Assembly (NCBI RefSeq): GCF_000247695.1
Contig: NW_004624734.1
Coordinates: 12,808,740 to 12,872,739, forward strand
Direction: 5' to 3'
Origin: Heterocephalus glaber
Taxonomy: Eukaryota; Chordata; Mammalia; Rodentia; Bathyergidae
Length of the DNA stretch: 64,000 bases
Numbering within the stretch: the first letter of the stretch is position 1; the number at the start of each line of letters is the position of its first letter. The position numbers were made by a program, and so were the translations under genes. This document shows positions 45,204 to 56,892 of this stretch, in pieces. The notes under the pieces are model-generated. The model ran no database searches and had not been told where the DNA came from. It worked only from the letters and a program-made list of their open reading frames with translations.

Positions 45204-45424
45204 GGTGGGGAAAGGAAAGAAAGGAATGGAATTAATATGAGAAAATGAAAAAATGGCAACAAAATCTTTGGAAATAGGGAGGGATGGAAGGGTTGGTTAA
45301 AGGGAGGGCAGGGGAATGGGGGAAAAAAAAGAACCAGTAGAGATTATGTTAAGGTGTAAATTTCCAATGATGAATGTCATTATACTGTATACCTAAAATG
45401 TACCAGTAAAATTAATTTAAAAAA
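45204..45424 (+). mobile_element. Younger L1 3' UTR fragment, sense, inserted in L1M
   Basis: A purine-rich stretch (GGGTGGGGAAAGGAAAGAAA onward) leads to GTAAATTTCCAATGATGAAT, ACTGTATACCTAAAATGTAC and an A-rich tail. It is the same 3' UTR module found twice at 24769-25426 on the other strand. AAGCAAGCAGG at 45193-45203 and 45425-45435 is its target duplication. Confidence 0.85.
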
Positions 45425-45546
45425 AAGCAAGCAGGTAAACTGGCAACCCACAAAATGGGAGAAAAATATTTGAAAAGTATCTGTCTGATAAGGGATTAAT
45501 ATTTGGAATATATAGAGAATCCTGAAGCTTAAAAAAACTCAAACTA

Positions 45547-45632
45547 TAGGGCCAGGGATTTAGTTCAGTAGTGCTGCACCTGCCTGGCAAGCGAAAAGTC
45601 CTGAGTTCGATCCCTGGTGCCGAGGGGGAAAA
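45547..45632 (+). mobile_element. ID-variant SINE inside L1M
   Basis: GGGCCAGGGATTTAGTTCAG, then TGCTGCACCTGCCTGGCAAG and a B box GAGTTCGATCCC, with a GGGGGAAAAAAA tail. CAAACTA-like flanks fit a short target duplication. Confidence 0.88.
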
Positions 45633-46466
45633 AAACCCAACAAACCAAACTACCCAATTCAAAAATATGCATAGATATTAAAATGGCCAATAAGTACAGG
45701 AAAAGACATTCAACATCATTAATAAATAAGGAAATGTGCATCAAAACTGTAATGAGATATGACGTCATACTTATTAGGATGGCTGCTGTTAAAAACCCAG
45801 GCACCAATAAGTGTTGGTGAGGATATAGAGAATCTGGAATCATTGCACACTGTTGGTAGGAATTTAAAATGGTTCACCTGCTGTGGAAAACAGTATAGTG
45901 ATTTCTCAAAAAAAATAAAAATAGAATTACCCCAAGAGCAATTCCATTTTTTTGGTATATTTCCAAAAGAATTGAAATCAGAATCTCAAAGAGATACTTA
46001 TACACCCATGTTAATAGCAGCATTCTTTGTAATAGCTAAAGTATGGAAGCAAAATGAGTAGGCACCAACAGATGAATGGATGAGCAAAAGGTAGTATATC
46101 CATGTAAGGGAAAGGAAGAAAAATGTGATACAATATGGATGAACCAGGGAGACATGATGATAAGTGAAATAAACCAGTCATGAAAAGTAAATAACTATGA
46201 TTCCTCATATATGAAGTAGTTAGAGTTGTCAAACTCATAAGAGATGGAAGGCAGAACTGTGAATTGCCAGGAGGTGAGAGTGCGGATGGGAAGTTATTTT
46301 TTAATGGGTATAGAGTTTTGGTTTTGCAAGATGAAAAGGGTTATGGAGGTAGATGGTGCTGAAGGTCGCACAGAATAATTATTTAATTCCACTGAAGCTG
46401 TGCACCTCAAAATGATTAGGATGTTGTTTGATGTTTCGTGTATTCTACCACAATTTTTTTTTTTTA

Positions 46467-49400
46467 AATGCAGAACCATGTTCTGGAATAGCTTACTTCC
46501 TTAGGAGCCTGACTAGTTTATTGCTGCTTCTGGACCCCCTTTTATCTCCAAAGCCCAAGGGTCCCCCACCATCTTTCTACTGCAAGGCCCTCTCTGAGGA
46601 CTGGTGCAAGGACTCAGGTCTAGGACTCCCAGGAAGGATGAGAGTTCAAGACCTTGTGAGCGAGCGGAGATGGTCTGCTTGGACGCCAACTCAGAATGGG
46701 TGGGTGAGGGCAAAGAAGGGCCATAGTTAATCCCCAGACCAATCAATCGGACACTTAGTGTCAGTCCTCCCATAAGTCTTCTTACTATAGTTAAGTTCAT
46801 CAAATCAGCTGCATGTTGAGTACTCCTGGGAGTAGCACGGTCCATGGAAAGAGCAACAGATCAGGTGACAGAAGGCGAAGCATTGACTGTGAATGTCTTC
46901 TTGGTGATATCTGCCAAACTACTTCAGGGCACTCCTGTGATAGTCACATGAGATAACTAGGTGAAAACGCTTGGTGACACTAGCAGTGTGGAGAAAGCAG
47001 TGCCCAGTGAACATGGATGACTGTATTCACAGCTGCAAACAGCTCAGCTCCTTAGGATTTGTAAGTACTTGGTGGTTGGTTAAAGGGCAATCTCTGCCTG
47101 TCCTGCTAAAACCTGAAGAGTAGACTTTGTACTGGACCCTAACATCTTCTTGAGATTGCTTTAATAAAGTGCCATATTTCCTTAACCAGTAAGGTGTATG
47201 TATCTATTTTCTTAGGGATGAGTTGATTATTATTATCATAGTAAACATCCAGGAATGATTCAATTTAGGAAAATAATAGGAAAATTTTGCTCATCTTTTA
47301 TGGGATAATTTTGCCATAATCCCCACAGATAAAGTAGTGGTTTCTTTAAAACATGCCAATTTGGGGTCATGGATCTGCACTCTTAAAGCCTACAATTGAT
47401 TGTTTAGTATGAAAATTGTATTCAAGTGAAGCACATCAGTATGCAAATCTAAAATGTGGCCATTTTCATCTAGATTGAATATTATTAACTAGCCCAAGGG
47501 ATAGGATGTAATTAAGATTTTTGAGCAGCTTATTTTTGTCTACTGTGATGAGTATAACCCCAATATTTAAAGTGGCTTACCAGTTTGAATAATGGGAAGT
47601 TGGATCAGTGTACCAATGACTATGCATTTTGGCTTTTAAGTGTAATAAAAGAGTTAGACTTTTCTCCATGGGCCCAACCATTGATAAGGGCAGAGATTTG
47701 AACTTGAAGCAAATAAGGGAATGTTCAGATCATAGGAAAATCACATTTCTTTCTGAATGATGACAGATTTCATCTCATTACCTACTCACTTATTCTAATG
47801 CTCCTCACATGGGTTTAGGAACAAAGACTAGAGTGGGATGGATGAAGCCCTTGTTAAGGGATTTTACTTTTTGCCTAATCAAAGCTATTGGACTTACACA
47901 GCCTTGTAACGCAGCTCAGGTTGGAAGGGAGAACAATTCTTAGCTTGGATCCACTTCAGAAAGTTTGCTGAGCCTCCCCCCGCCCCAGAATTGAGAAAGG
48001 CACATTTCTGGCAGCCTGTTTATTCTGGTGCAATTCCTTGATCACTGTCCTTCTTAGGTGAGGCAAGATGCTCATCTGTTCTGCCTTACCCCCATCATTT
48101 TGAAAGACAGACAAAGTTCTCCCTTTCTCCCAGGAGAAGTTAGGGAAGGGATCCATTGCAGAGCTGTACCACTTTAAGCAGATACCGGCAGGCTAGGTTG
48201 GTACCACGGCCCATTTCAGCCATCCACATTTTCAGGTGTACCGTATGTGTTTAGTACATCATTTGATAATGCTAAAAAAAATATTAAAGCAGTGTGAGAC
48301 TAAAGGAGAAAGAAGATGAATGTTAGCATTCCCCTGGGGTTCATGGGTGAAGGAATTAACACAGCGTGGCACTCTACCCTAGCTGTGTTTGTTTCCATGG
48401 CAACAGCTACGTACATGTTTCAGACTATCTACAGTGACACAGTTGCAGAAATAGTAGCTTGCAGGTTTCTGATATCGCATCAGTGGACAGGCGGCACGCA
48501 CTATATTAAGTAAGTGTAAAAGAATTTAAAATATAGCTCTGGATTCAGATGTGTATTAGCTCAGCTGAGCAATGTATGGGGCTTGCGGCATTCCCCTTCT
48601 GCACCACAGCACAACCTGGGCAAAGTTGAAAGTTGCAAGATTCCAGTCAAACAATTGTCCTTGCTTGGGTAAATATCATCAAATGAAACAAATGTGAGTG
48701 AGTTACAAAGGTAAGAAAATGGCCTTGGCAGATGACATGGTAAAGAAGGATGTTGAAGTGAAGCTTATTTTTTTGTAGGGGGTAGTGATGGGTAAGGAAT
48801 GAAAGCTTTGGTTGAAAATAGCTGAGTCTTTAAGCAAATGTAATGTGCAACAGAATCTTTAACAGCTGCTGAGTTTATGGCAACGAAGGTCTTTGAACAT
48901 CTCATTGTAGAAACTGCTTTTATATAAAGATTGATCAGATGAGGAACAGTGAGGTTGATTAGGTGTGCATTTAAAAGGGAAGTTGGGGCTCCATGGTCTT
49001 TTCAGAATGCTTATGTAAATATCTCTGTTCTCTCCAGGATGACCCTGGTTTGTCTTTGACATTTGCTGCCCCTTTCTAGTACCATTTGCTGGTATCTGTG
49101 TTTATATTAAGCCGCCACATTGTAGCCTGACATGACTTCTGCATTGGTTAGAGAGCAACCAAGCAAAGATGATAGACTCTGTAAGTGTGTGACTTTGCCA
49201 CCAAATTGTACAGTAATTTAGGAGGAGTGTTCAAATGGGTATTTATTTATGTGCCAGATCCCTACTTTTGAATAGAAGCCTAGGTATTAGGTTAATGGAT
49301 TTCAATGTGCACATTATGATGGCAGGCGCTTTCAAGCATGTTGTAGTTAATTTATACTGAGTTTTTAATGTCAAAATATTTTTATTTATGTCTGTTTTTC

Positions 49401-50739
49401 AGTTTAAGCCCACATTTACCTTATACTGTAGTTTTATTCATGTATTAGTGAAGAGAATGTAAGATAACATGGAAATTTAATTAATATATTCATTGGAGGA
49501 AGATTAGTTTTCTGACCTTAGGTAGACTTTTACGAAAGTGATGTTTCAACTCTTTTCATTTAAATGAGACTATTTTTTATATGCATAGAGAGTGATCTAC
49601 AGTGAATGATAGTAATTATTTGACTGGATGTTAAGAGAACACCCTGAGGGGCTTTGAGTTTCTAAATACCTGGGCACATGGAGGGCTGGGACAGGTTTTG
49701 AATATCAGGGACTTGAACCCTGGAATGTCCAACACCCCAGTGGATAGATAGGAGGCACCTTTTTATGATCCCACATTGAAATTAACGTTGAAGCCTCCCA
49801 TGGGTGTCCACATATCATCCTCTTGAGTGACCCCGAGTGGTCAAGAGAAGTTTGTCTTCCGTGGGGAATTTTCGCGGTAGCTCATAACAAAGGGCACTCC
49901 TTTTAGTGGAGTCTGTGGACCCTAGCCCATCTTTGGTGCTGTCCGGAGTACAGGTTGCAGACTCCGTTGCTGGTGCTCTGGCTTGCCTGGCATGGACCCC
50001 CTGTGTCCTGGTGCACTATACCTCCCTGTGAGAGCTGTACAAGGCCGCCTGTGCTTACCCCCCAGGCAGAGGAACCAAGTGCCATTGGTATGAGAGTTCA
50101 CATGACATTCTGTTATTGGGTTTGGGGTCCCCTGGAGATCTTTGGTTCATTAACCTGGGACTAAAACTGGAAATCAAAGAAATTTTCATTGAACAACTTA
50201 AGGTGATTAGTTCAACTTCTGTCTGTTTGGGAGTGCTAGAGCAGACCTTTCCTCCACTCAACGTGTGTGTGTGTATTTTTCTCATCATACAGAAGCATTT
50301 TTCAGTGTAAAAACAAAATAAAACATCCATCGATGTCATTTTATTTTAACTCTTTCGTAAGAATAGAAAAACACAAACCTAAATGCAATACCCTAAGCTG
50401 AATTAGTCATTTGAATGTAAAATCCTGGCAGTATTTGTAGGAAATTCAGTGGATTCCATGCTAGGGCCAGGAAATTTATTTGAAAAAAAAAATAAATTTG
50501 AGGGATTCCCAAATAGTGGTCGCATGGAATGAGTAAGAGAAAAATGAAGGTACAGACTGATCTTATTAGCAGTCTTAACTGGCAATAGGATTGCCAGAAC
50601 AAATTTCCTGAGGCATAACTCATTTGGAGTCTCCCCTGCCCAGTAACTCTTGAAGACTCCTGGTGACCTCAGGGAAAGGCCAATCCGTTGGTTGGTGTCC
50701 AGGGCTTTCCACCATTAGTCCTTTTCCAGCCTCCCTCTC
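46467..50739. other. Long repeat-poor block, possible regulatory DNA
   Basis: About 4.3 kb with at most faint MIR-like scraps (around 46870-46990). The stretches 47330-47800 and 48290-48640 are high-complexity and lack any repeat signature. No open frame is convincing; the frame 48316-48513 spans the RFX site. This could be conserved non-coding DNA, which only cross-species alignment can tell. Confidence 0.4.
48391..48404. promoter_or_regulatory. Perfect RFX X-box palindrome
   Basis: GTTTCCATGGCAAC fits the RFX-family binding consensus (GTnnCC-AT-GGnAAC) with both half sites and the two-base spacer. It lies in repeat-free sequence containing a few CpGs. No coding exon lies nearby, so any role would be as an enhancer site. 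Chance occurrence is possible. Confidence 0.5.
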
Positions 50740-51135
50740 ACTTGGTCTCCTCTTCTTTGAGCACCCCGTGCTCCTGTCCCAGGGTCCTAATTACTGTGTC
50801 CCAGCCACACTTGGGATCTTCAAGGCCTTTCCTCTTGCTTTTGTCTCTGATCGGATACCTTAATCCTCATTTTTCTTTCACAGAGCCCAGCTAAAATGTA
50901 CTTCCTCTATAAAACTTTCTAGATCCTCTGACACACACCTCATTCTTACTGGGATGATTTCTCCATTCTTCATGTTCCCGTATCAGTTTCTTTTCCTTCC
51001 CTTACAGCACATATTTCATTACATTAAGATTAGTTGTCTATCCCCTGAACTAAGATATAAGTGTATTAAGGTCAAGGGCTATGACTTAAGTACTTTGATG
51101 TGTTTAGCCATACCTAGAATAGTATTTCAAACTGT
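50740..51135 (+). repeat. L2 relic, sense
   Basis: TAAAATGTACTTCCTCTATA, CTAGATCCTCTGACACACAC, CTGAACTAAGATATAAGTG and TTAAGGTCAAGGGCTATGAC follow the sense L2 3' end. The final block is the characteristic gene-end-like segment of L2. Confidence 0.6.
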
Positions 51136-51389
51136 TTAATTTAACTGAAGTCTTAAAACTTTGTAAAGATATAGGTTGTTGGACAACCTTCAAATGTTTA
51201 TATTCTGTGCTCAAAGACAGTACTGATGTGAAGATTTGTAAGGCCCTGTCTATTGTAGCACCAAGCATCTGGACCTATTCAGCTTTTTTCAGTTGCTTCC
51301 AAACCTCCTGCTGTTTGGCATCAGCTAAACACAGTCACCAGGTGAATGGCTGATTATTTTCATTTTCATAGAATTGGAAGATTTTAGAG

Positions 51390-51500
51390 GTGAAAAGGAC
51401 TTGAAGGAGCTAAACACCTCATATTACAGAGAAGAGCATTTTGAACCAGAACTATTAAGTGATTTTTCCAAAGCTGCAGAGTTGATTAGAGACCCAAGTG
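51390..51500 (-). repeat. MIR relic, antisense
   Basis: ATATTACAGAGAAGAGCATT, then AAGTGATTTTTCCAAAGCTG and GATTAGAGACCCAAGTG, in antisense MIR order. Confidence 0.45.
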
Positions 51501-52695
51501 TGTGGACCACTCGGTGGTCTTAGCTGCTGAACCTTCTTAGAGCTGACTTCAGGTTCCACTTAAGGTTGTCACCTGCTTTCTGGCCCAGGCTGGGATTGGC
51601 TCAAGTTCCATATGTAAACACCATCACCTGACACTAATGCCATTAACCAACTCTTTGCCAGAGGCTGATATCATTGGGTTAACATTAAAAACAAACCAAG
51701 AAGGGAGCTCAGGGAAACTGGGAGCAAATTCATTAGCCATTGCCTTGCTGAGGCCACAGCAGCTGCTGAATTCAGTCAAGTCCAGACCCTTAAAAAGAGT
51801 GGAAAAAAGAAAGTGCATAGTTTCCAGTGTCTGCGAAGCTGAGCCAGCTGGGCGCAGCACCATGGCAAAAAGATCTCTTTAGTTTCAGAAATCCGAGACC
51901 TTGGCCTTGCAGAGAGGAGGGGCACGTGGCTGCAACTGTGCCTGACATGCTGTTCCCTTTCTTTCTGGGCTTACCTCTGCCTGGGGTCACACCAGACACT
52001 GCTCCTGTGTGAGGTCCAGGGGGATCTAAAGAGAGATTTAGCCCTCCAAGTTGACATAAGCACATTGTCTTAGGAAAGGGGTGTGTGTGTGTGTGTGTGT
52101 GAAGTCATGTGTTTTCAAGAGGACCCCTTGGTTTCTATGTAAACGTATGCTTTCTCTTTGCCCAGAGTTAGCCCGTTAAGGGAATAAAGCACAATTTAGG
52201 TTTCCAAGTTGGAAGCCTGATTAATCTCTCTGCCAGTTACATATGGAAATAAATTAGTAAATGGTCCATCTGGGACTAAACGACTGCAGAGATGATAAAT
52301 TATTGCCATTGTATGTGTCAGTGTTGCTGAAGACTGAGTTGTGCTCACCAGGAACTGTCGAAAGATAACTGGATGCTCTATTGTGGTCAGAGAAATAGCA
52401 TTTAAAGAAAAAAATTACAAGTAAAAAATTTACCTTGAAATGTTCCTGGGGAGAATGAATTGGTTGATGCCAAGTTTGTTCCTCAGAACTGCTGTATCTG
52501 CACATATTTAAAAGGAGACTCTCAAGGGCATAGAACATTTTAGTTTCATATTTTCAAAGAGTAACAAGTGTTAATTAGTACCCAGTGTCCCAATGAAAAG
52601 GCTAATTCTATACATCTGTGTAGGCTTGCACTTTATAATTTTCAAAGCAACTTATCTATTTTTTATTTAAATTTCAAGGAGGGTGGGGCAGGTCG
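51501..52695. other. No recognised gene or interspersed repeat
   Basis: Several overlapping frames on both strands (51624-52065) have no domain. A (GT)n run lies at 52080-52101. Confidence 0.45.
52080..52101. repeat. (GT)n microsatellite
   Basis: A run of eleven GT units. Confidence 0.95.
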
Positions 52696-52860
52696 ATGTC
52701 TGCTTTTTTGACAGATGGAAAACTGAAGTTTAGAGAGCTCAGTGAGCTGCCCATACTGCCTCAGGTGGTTAAATGGCAGGGCTGGGATGAGAAGCAGATA
52801 TTGCCAATTCTGAGTCCGGCTTCTTTTCAATCAGAGCCTTGGTGTGACATCAAACATAGT
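52696..52860 (-). repeat. MIR relic, antisense
   Basis: TTTGACAGATGGAAAACTG, AGCTCAGTGAGCTGCCCATA and GGCAGGGCTGGGATGAGAAG in antisense MIR order. Confidence 0.6.
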
Positions 52861-53645
52861 CTCAGCGACCCATCATTCACCTACCAACATCAGGAAATAA
52901 AGCGTTCTCTTGATGTCAGTTTTCTAGATGCCAAAACCAAACTTCTTGATCGTGAAAAGTATTTTTTCTCCAACTAGAGATGTTGAGTATCATTTTAACT
53001 TTTTGAGGAGGACTAAGGTACACCACTGTCAATTTTATAAAGTTAAAAACAAGGTGTCCTCAGGGGCTTTTAGGTATGGTAAGGTTTTGTTTGTTTTTTG
53101 TCCCTTTATCAAATGGCTTGCAGCTACTGTGACACCCGGATTCTTGTGCCTACTTTAAAATTTTCTTGTGTGTTCCTCCTCCTGGGTAGACCCTTAGCTA
53201 TGAATCCTGGAAGCAGCCGAGACTCTCCACTTTGGAAAATGCAGCGCAAAAAAGTACAGAAAAATAAACTGGCTACAGAAATCTTTAAGTTGCCTTGTTT
53301 ATCAGATATCAGTTTCTGAACATAAGCCCCAGGTGTAAGCTTTACACAAGGAAGACAAGCCACAGTCCCTGGGCTTTTACCCGTCTGCATTCAGGAGTCA
53401 CCTGGTGTCACCAGCTCACCTTCCTGTCTCTCATGTATCAGCAGACCTGGTTACTTCCTTCATGTCCTGTGTAACCCTCATGCTTTGGCTGCTGCCTATT
53501 CCTGCTATCACAGGCCTGTCCCAATGTCAAGATCCATTATTATAGACATCCCGTCTTCATGGGACCACCTCTTACTGTCACCTTCCACCCAACCAGAAAC
53601 GAAAGTGTCTTCTGGAACCTTCTAACTGGTAGCAGGTTACACACT
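52861..53645. other. No recognised feature
   Basis: Nothing recognised. Confidence 0.4.
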
Positions 53646-53765
53646 GGCCATGTGTTGAGTTGCTGGGTACAAGTCCTGCCTTCCCTAGTGGACAATGCAT
53701 TTCTCAGGGCAGGGACTCCACACCTTCCCTCTCTAACTCTTCCTGCCTCCTAGCCCCTCGCTCAG
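53646..53765 (+). repeat. L2 relic, sense
   Basis: CCTAGTGGACAATGCATTTC, TCAGGGCAGGGACTCCACAC and CCTAGCCCCTCGCTCAGGG follow the very 3' end of L2. Confidence 0.5.
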
Positions 53766-53867
53766 GGCTTTGTCTTTAATTGGAGCTTAAACATGAAGTA
53801 AAGTGGGATAATTTTATCTTACAATAACAGGATAAATGTCTTTGTCTGAGTGGATAAATGAACAGTC

Positions 53868-54035
53868 TATATCAGAGTCACTTCCAGGGCTTGTGAAAAC
53901 GCAGACCTCTGGGTTCCCCTTCCACATATTCTGACTCAGTATCCTGGGTCCGGGCCAAGAATTTGCTTTTCTAACAAGCTCTCAGGTGTTGTTTCTGTTG
54001 TTCAGGGACCACAGTTTGAGTACCTCAGATTCAGT
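53868..54035. repeat. MER5A-like hAT-Charlie relic
   Basis: TCAGAGTCACTTCCAGGGCT, TTGCTTTTCTAACAAGCTCT and CAGGGACCACAGTTTGAGTA are MER5A blocks in order. Confidence 0.75.
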
Positions 54036-55255
54036 GAATTTATTTCCTGAGATTCTCACACTGATTGCTTGTAGGTAGAACTCATACTATAATACCATTC
54101 GTTTCATTAGGGTTTATTTTTTGTCATCCTCGATGCCTGGGTTTTTAAAAAAATCTTCCATCAGAAATTATTGTGGAATCGATTTTATGTACCAATTTTC
54201 CTGTTTTGCAATATTATCAGTTACCTGTGGACCCGATAACTTGAAGCCCATTTAGGGAGCTAGTCCCCAGGATTACAACCAGAGAGATTTCACTTTATAA
54301 CAGAAAGAGAATCACTGACTCTGCAGCCTATACACTTGGTCTATGCAGCAGATCAAGGCTGGCATAGGGTGGCCCGCTGACCTTGAATGCTTGTTAGTGC
54401 ACTGATGCTTTTCCTTTATAAAGACAACTGTTTCAGAAGCAGCTATACTAAAAGAAAATGATCTCACAGACATCTCAGTGACAGTTGTAGTAAAATCACA
54501 TAGTCTTACAGTATCTATGGCATGTATTTTCAGATATCTGTGTCCTCTTACGCCCTGTGAGACAGTTCTAAAAACACTCTATGTTGAAAGATTCAGTCCT
54601 TCAATAACTATCCAAGAAATAAAGAAGTACTGTTGCAATTGACTCTTTCACTGAAGTGTGTCATTTTCTAGGGTCAGGCCGGAGAGGGCATCCATTGTGG
54701 TTGCCAGGGCTCTCTGCTCCTCTTCTCTAATCTCCTCCTCCTTCTGCTCCTCTCCACCAGCCTCTAGAAGCATCGTTTTGTGATGATGGAAGCCTCTTTG
54801 TCTATTCTGTGACAGAGGTGGAGCGATGCTGACCTTGGATTCCTGGACCCATTCCGACTCAGGTAACCCCACTGTGCCTTCCATTCCCCAGCCTGCTGCA
54901 CCTTACATAGATTATTACATTGAACAAATGAAATACTAATGCTATATTTAAATGCAAATGCCAAATTGATTGTTTCTCCATCCATTGGCATCAATCCCTT
55001 GCTCCTCCTCCCAATCTTAATGATCAATTCATGCAGCTGATCAGACTGACAATGTGGTCAATCCAATTTAGACATTAAGATGATTGAAAACATTGAATCA
55101 CATCTTTATTTAAAATTCTGGTGTGTCTCCTAGATGCACAAAGCAACCAGAACAAAGCTGGGAATTTTCCTACAGAAACTTGTGCCTCTAAATTAGCGCC
55201 TCTCTCATAATACCATATTTAATTGTATTATTCTTTCTAATGTTGTGTCTTCTAG
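54036..55255. other. No recognised feature
   Basis: Unique-looking sequence with no repeat or exon I can support. Confidence 0.45.
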
Positions 55256-55360
55256 TTGTGCTCTATAAGTATTATTGAATATCTGTTATGTGCTCTTGGG
55301 ATAGATGGGGGTAAGAAAGAATAAGACTAGTGCCTTTCCCTGGGGAGCTTATGGTTTTGC
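55256..55360 (-). repeat. L2 relic, antisense
   Basis: ATTGAATATCTGTTATGTGC, TTGGGATAGATGGGGGTAAG and CCTGGGGAGCTTATGGTTTT follow the antisense L2 3' end. Confidence 0.55.
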
Positions 55361-56643
55361 CAAAGATTCACAACCAGAACACTGGGTCCAGCTTAGAGTG
55401 GGGCTGGGCACCTTAGCCCTCACTTCAGGGAACTGACAAACTTCCACATTGGGATTGGCATAGTTAGGGGAGAATGCATGGGCCAAGAAGGGTCTCAAGT
55501 GGTTTTTTCACTGTCATTTGCCAGGCAGAGGGAGCAGGGGTGACATGGCGCCTCGATGGGAAGGTGGGAATGAGCTGGCTGGGAGCCAGGTGGCAAGGCC
55601 CTGGCTGCCTGTACCACAGTGTTTGGAGGACCGTGATCTTAGTTCCCAGCCAGGACCAGAGCCTAAGGGCCTGGGTCCCTGAACGAAAACAACAGAGTAG
55701 AGCACCCGGGGAATCCCCATCTGCCCTGTTACAAAGGGCCCTGGCTAGCAGCATCTTTCTGGGGCCACTGTTGCCCAGCTCTGGGTTGGCTGCTGCCTTG
55801 TGGTCTTTTCAGCCTCTCTGGGCTGGCGCACATCCTTCCCCTGCCTGTCTACCTCACTATTTACTCTTCCTGTGCACAGCTGCTTTCTTCCCCTCCAAGT
55901 ACTCCCAGACATTCCGGGCTTGACGAGGCCCTGGAAGCACCAGAGGCTGTGAGGTCAGTGCCTGGTGCTCACAAGCTTTGATGGTGAGCTGGGAAACAGA
56001 GCTGCAGGGTAGGAGGCCAAGAACCTGAGTTTGTAAGTTGATGAGGAGGACACCTCTAGAAAGTTTTGAAAGCCTGGATTTAAGAGAGTCTCAAGGCCAA
56101 CGTTGGGGCCACAGTCAGCGATAGGGAGCCAGGTGCTCTGATTAATTTGGGAATGGTGCGCCAAATCCTGCCCATACCTGGCTCTTTTTGATTGCTGCTT
56201 TCTATCAAGCTGGCTAAAGCAGCATCACTTTCCTAGGTCTTTGGCGTTAGAGTTGCCAGCTGAGATGCTCAATTTTCCAGTCAGGCAGTCCCCTGGCCAC
56301 TCCATCCGCCTGACTGTACTGGGCCTGAGAGCACAGGCCCTCGCTAACTGAGGAACTCCAGCCTTCTGGGATCACAGTCCCAGACCAGCCAGAAGGAAGT
56401 GGAAGAACTAGAATAACAGTATTCATGTTTCCTTCCCACAGAACTGATTGCCTAATGAGAGCTGCCCTACCTTTTCTAAGCCTCTGCCAGGGCTTAGTAA
56501 ACTACATTGGGCCCACTGGCTGAGGGCAGCCCTCTGCCTGTTGGTACATGACAGGCAGACTAAGAAGGGTTTTGACATTTTTTAATGGTTGGAAATTTTT
56601 AAAAGAAGATTAACATTTTGTGCCTCATAAGAATTCAATGGAA
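55361..56643. other. GC-richer unassigned sequence with a 149-codon open frame
   Basis: The frame 55474-55923 (+) is one of the longest in the window. Its product would have no recognisable domain, is rich in Ser, Pro, Trp and Leu, and overlaps minus-strand frames at 55464-55754. This segment is locally GC-rich, where stop codons are rarer. I do not call a gene. Confidence 0.4.
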
Positions 56644-56892
56644 TGCCAGGTGTGGTGGCGCACGTTGTAATCGCAGCACTTGGGAGCCTGAGGCAGGAGA
56701 ATTGCTGAAAATTCGAGGCCAGCCTGGGCTGCATAGTGAGGTTTTTTTTGGTACCAGGGATTGAACTCTGGACCTTGCGCTTTTGAGGCGAGCAGCGGAA
56801 CCACTGAGCTAAATCCCCGGGCCTCTACACGGTGAGTTTAAGGACAGCCTGAACTACATAGCAAGACCCTGTCTCCAAAAAAAAAAAAGAAT
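56644..56892 (+). mobile_element. B1 SINE split by an antisense ID
   Basis: The left B1 part is GCCAGGTGTGGTGGCGCAC ... AGCCTGGGCTGCATAGTGAG. The right part is GGTGAGTTTAAGGACAGCCT ... CAAGACCCTGTCTCC with an A tail. The break lies exactly in the internal duplication. Confidence 0.92.
56741..56824 (-). mobile_element. ID-variant SINE nested in the B1, antisense
   Basis: Its tail is the T-run at 56742-56749. The minus strand reads GGCCCGGGGATTTAGCTCAG, then GGTTCCGCTGCTCGCCTC. CTGCATAGTGAG (56729-56740) and CTACACGGTGAG (56825-56836) are the duplicated target, itself B1 sequence. Confidence 0.93.

Larger units (their letters stand above)
45150..46466 (+). mobile_element. Old L1M 3' end (end of ORF2 and 3' UTR), sense
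   Basis: AACTGGCAACCCACAAAATG, GGGATTAATATTTGGAATAT, GGCCAATAAGTACAGGAAAA, AGTGTTGGTGAGGATATAGA and GTGAATTGCCAGGAGGTGAG are ordered L1 blocks ending in the A-tail side at 46449-46466. It is interrupted by a younger L1 tail (45204-45424) and an ID-variant (45547-45632). The left boundary near 45150-45190 is uncertain. The ORF2 frame is shattered. Confidence 0.85.

Noticed and set aside
55474..55923. 149-codon open frame in GC-richer sequence
   Set aside because: No domain or homology that I recognise, open frames also on the opposite strand, and no sign of splice sites or a CpG-island promoter.
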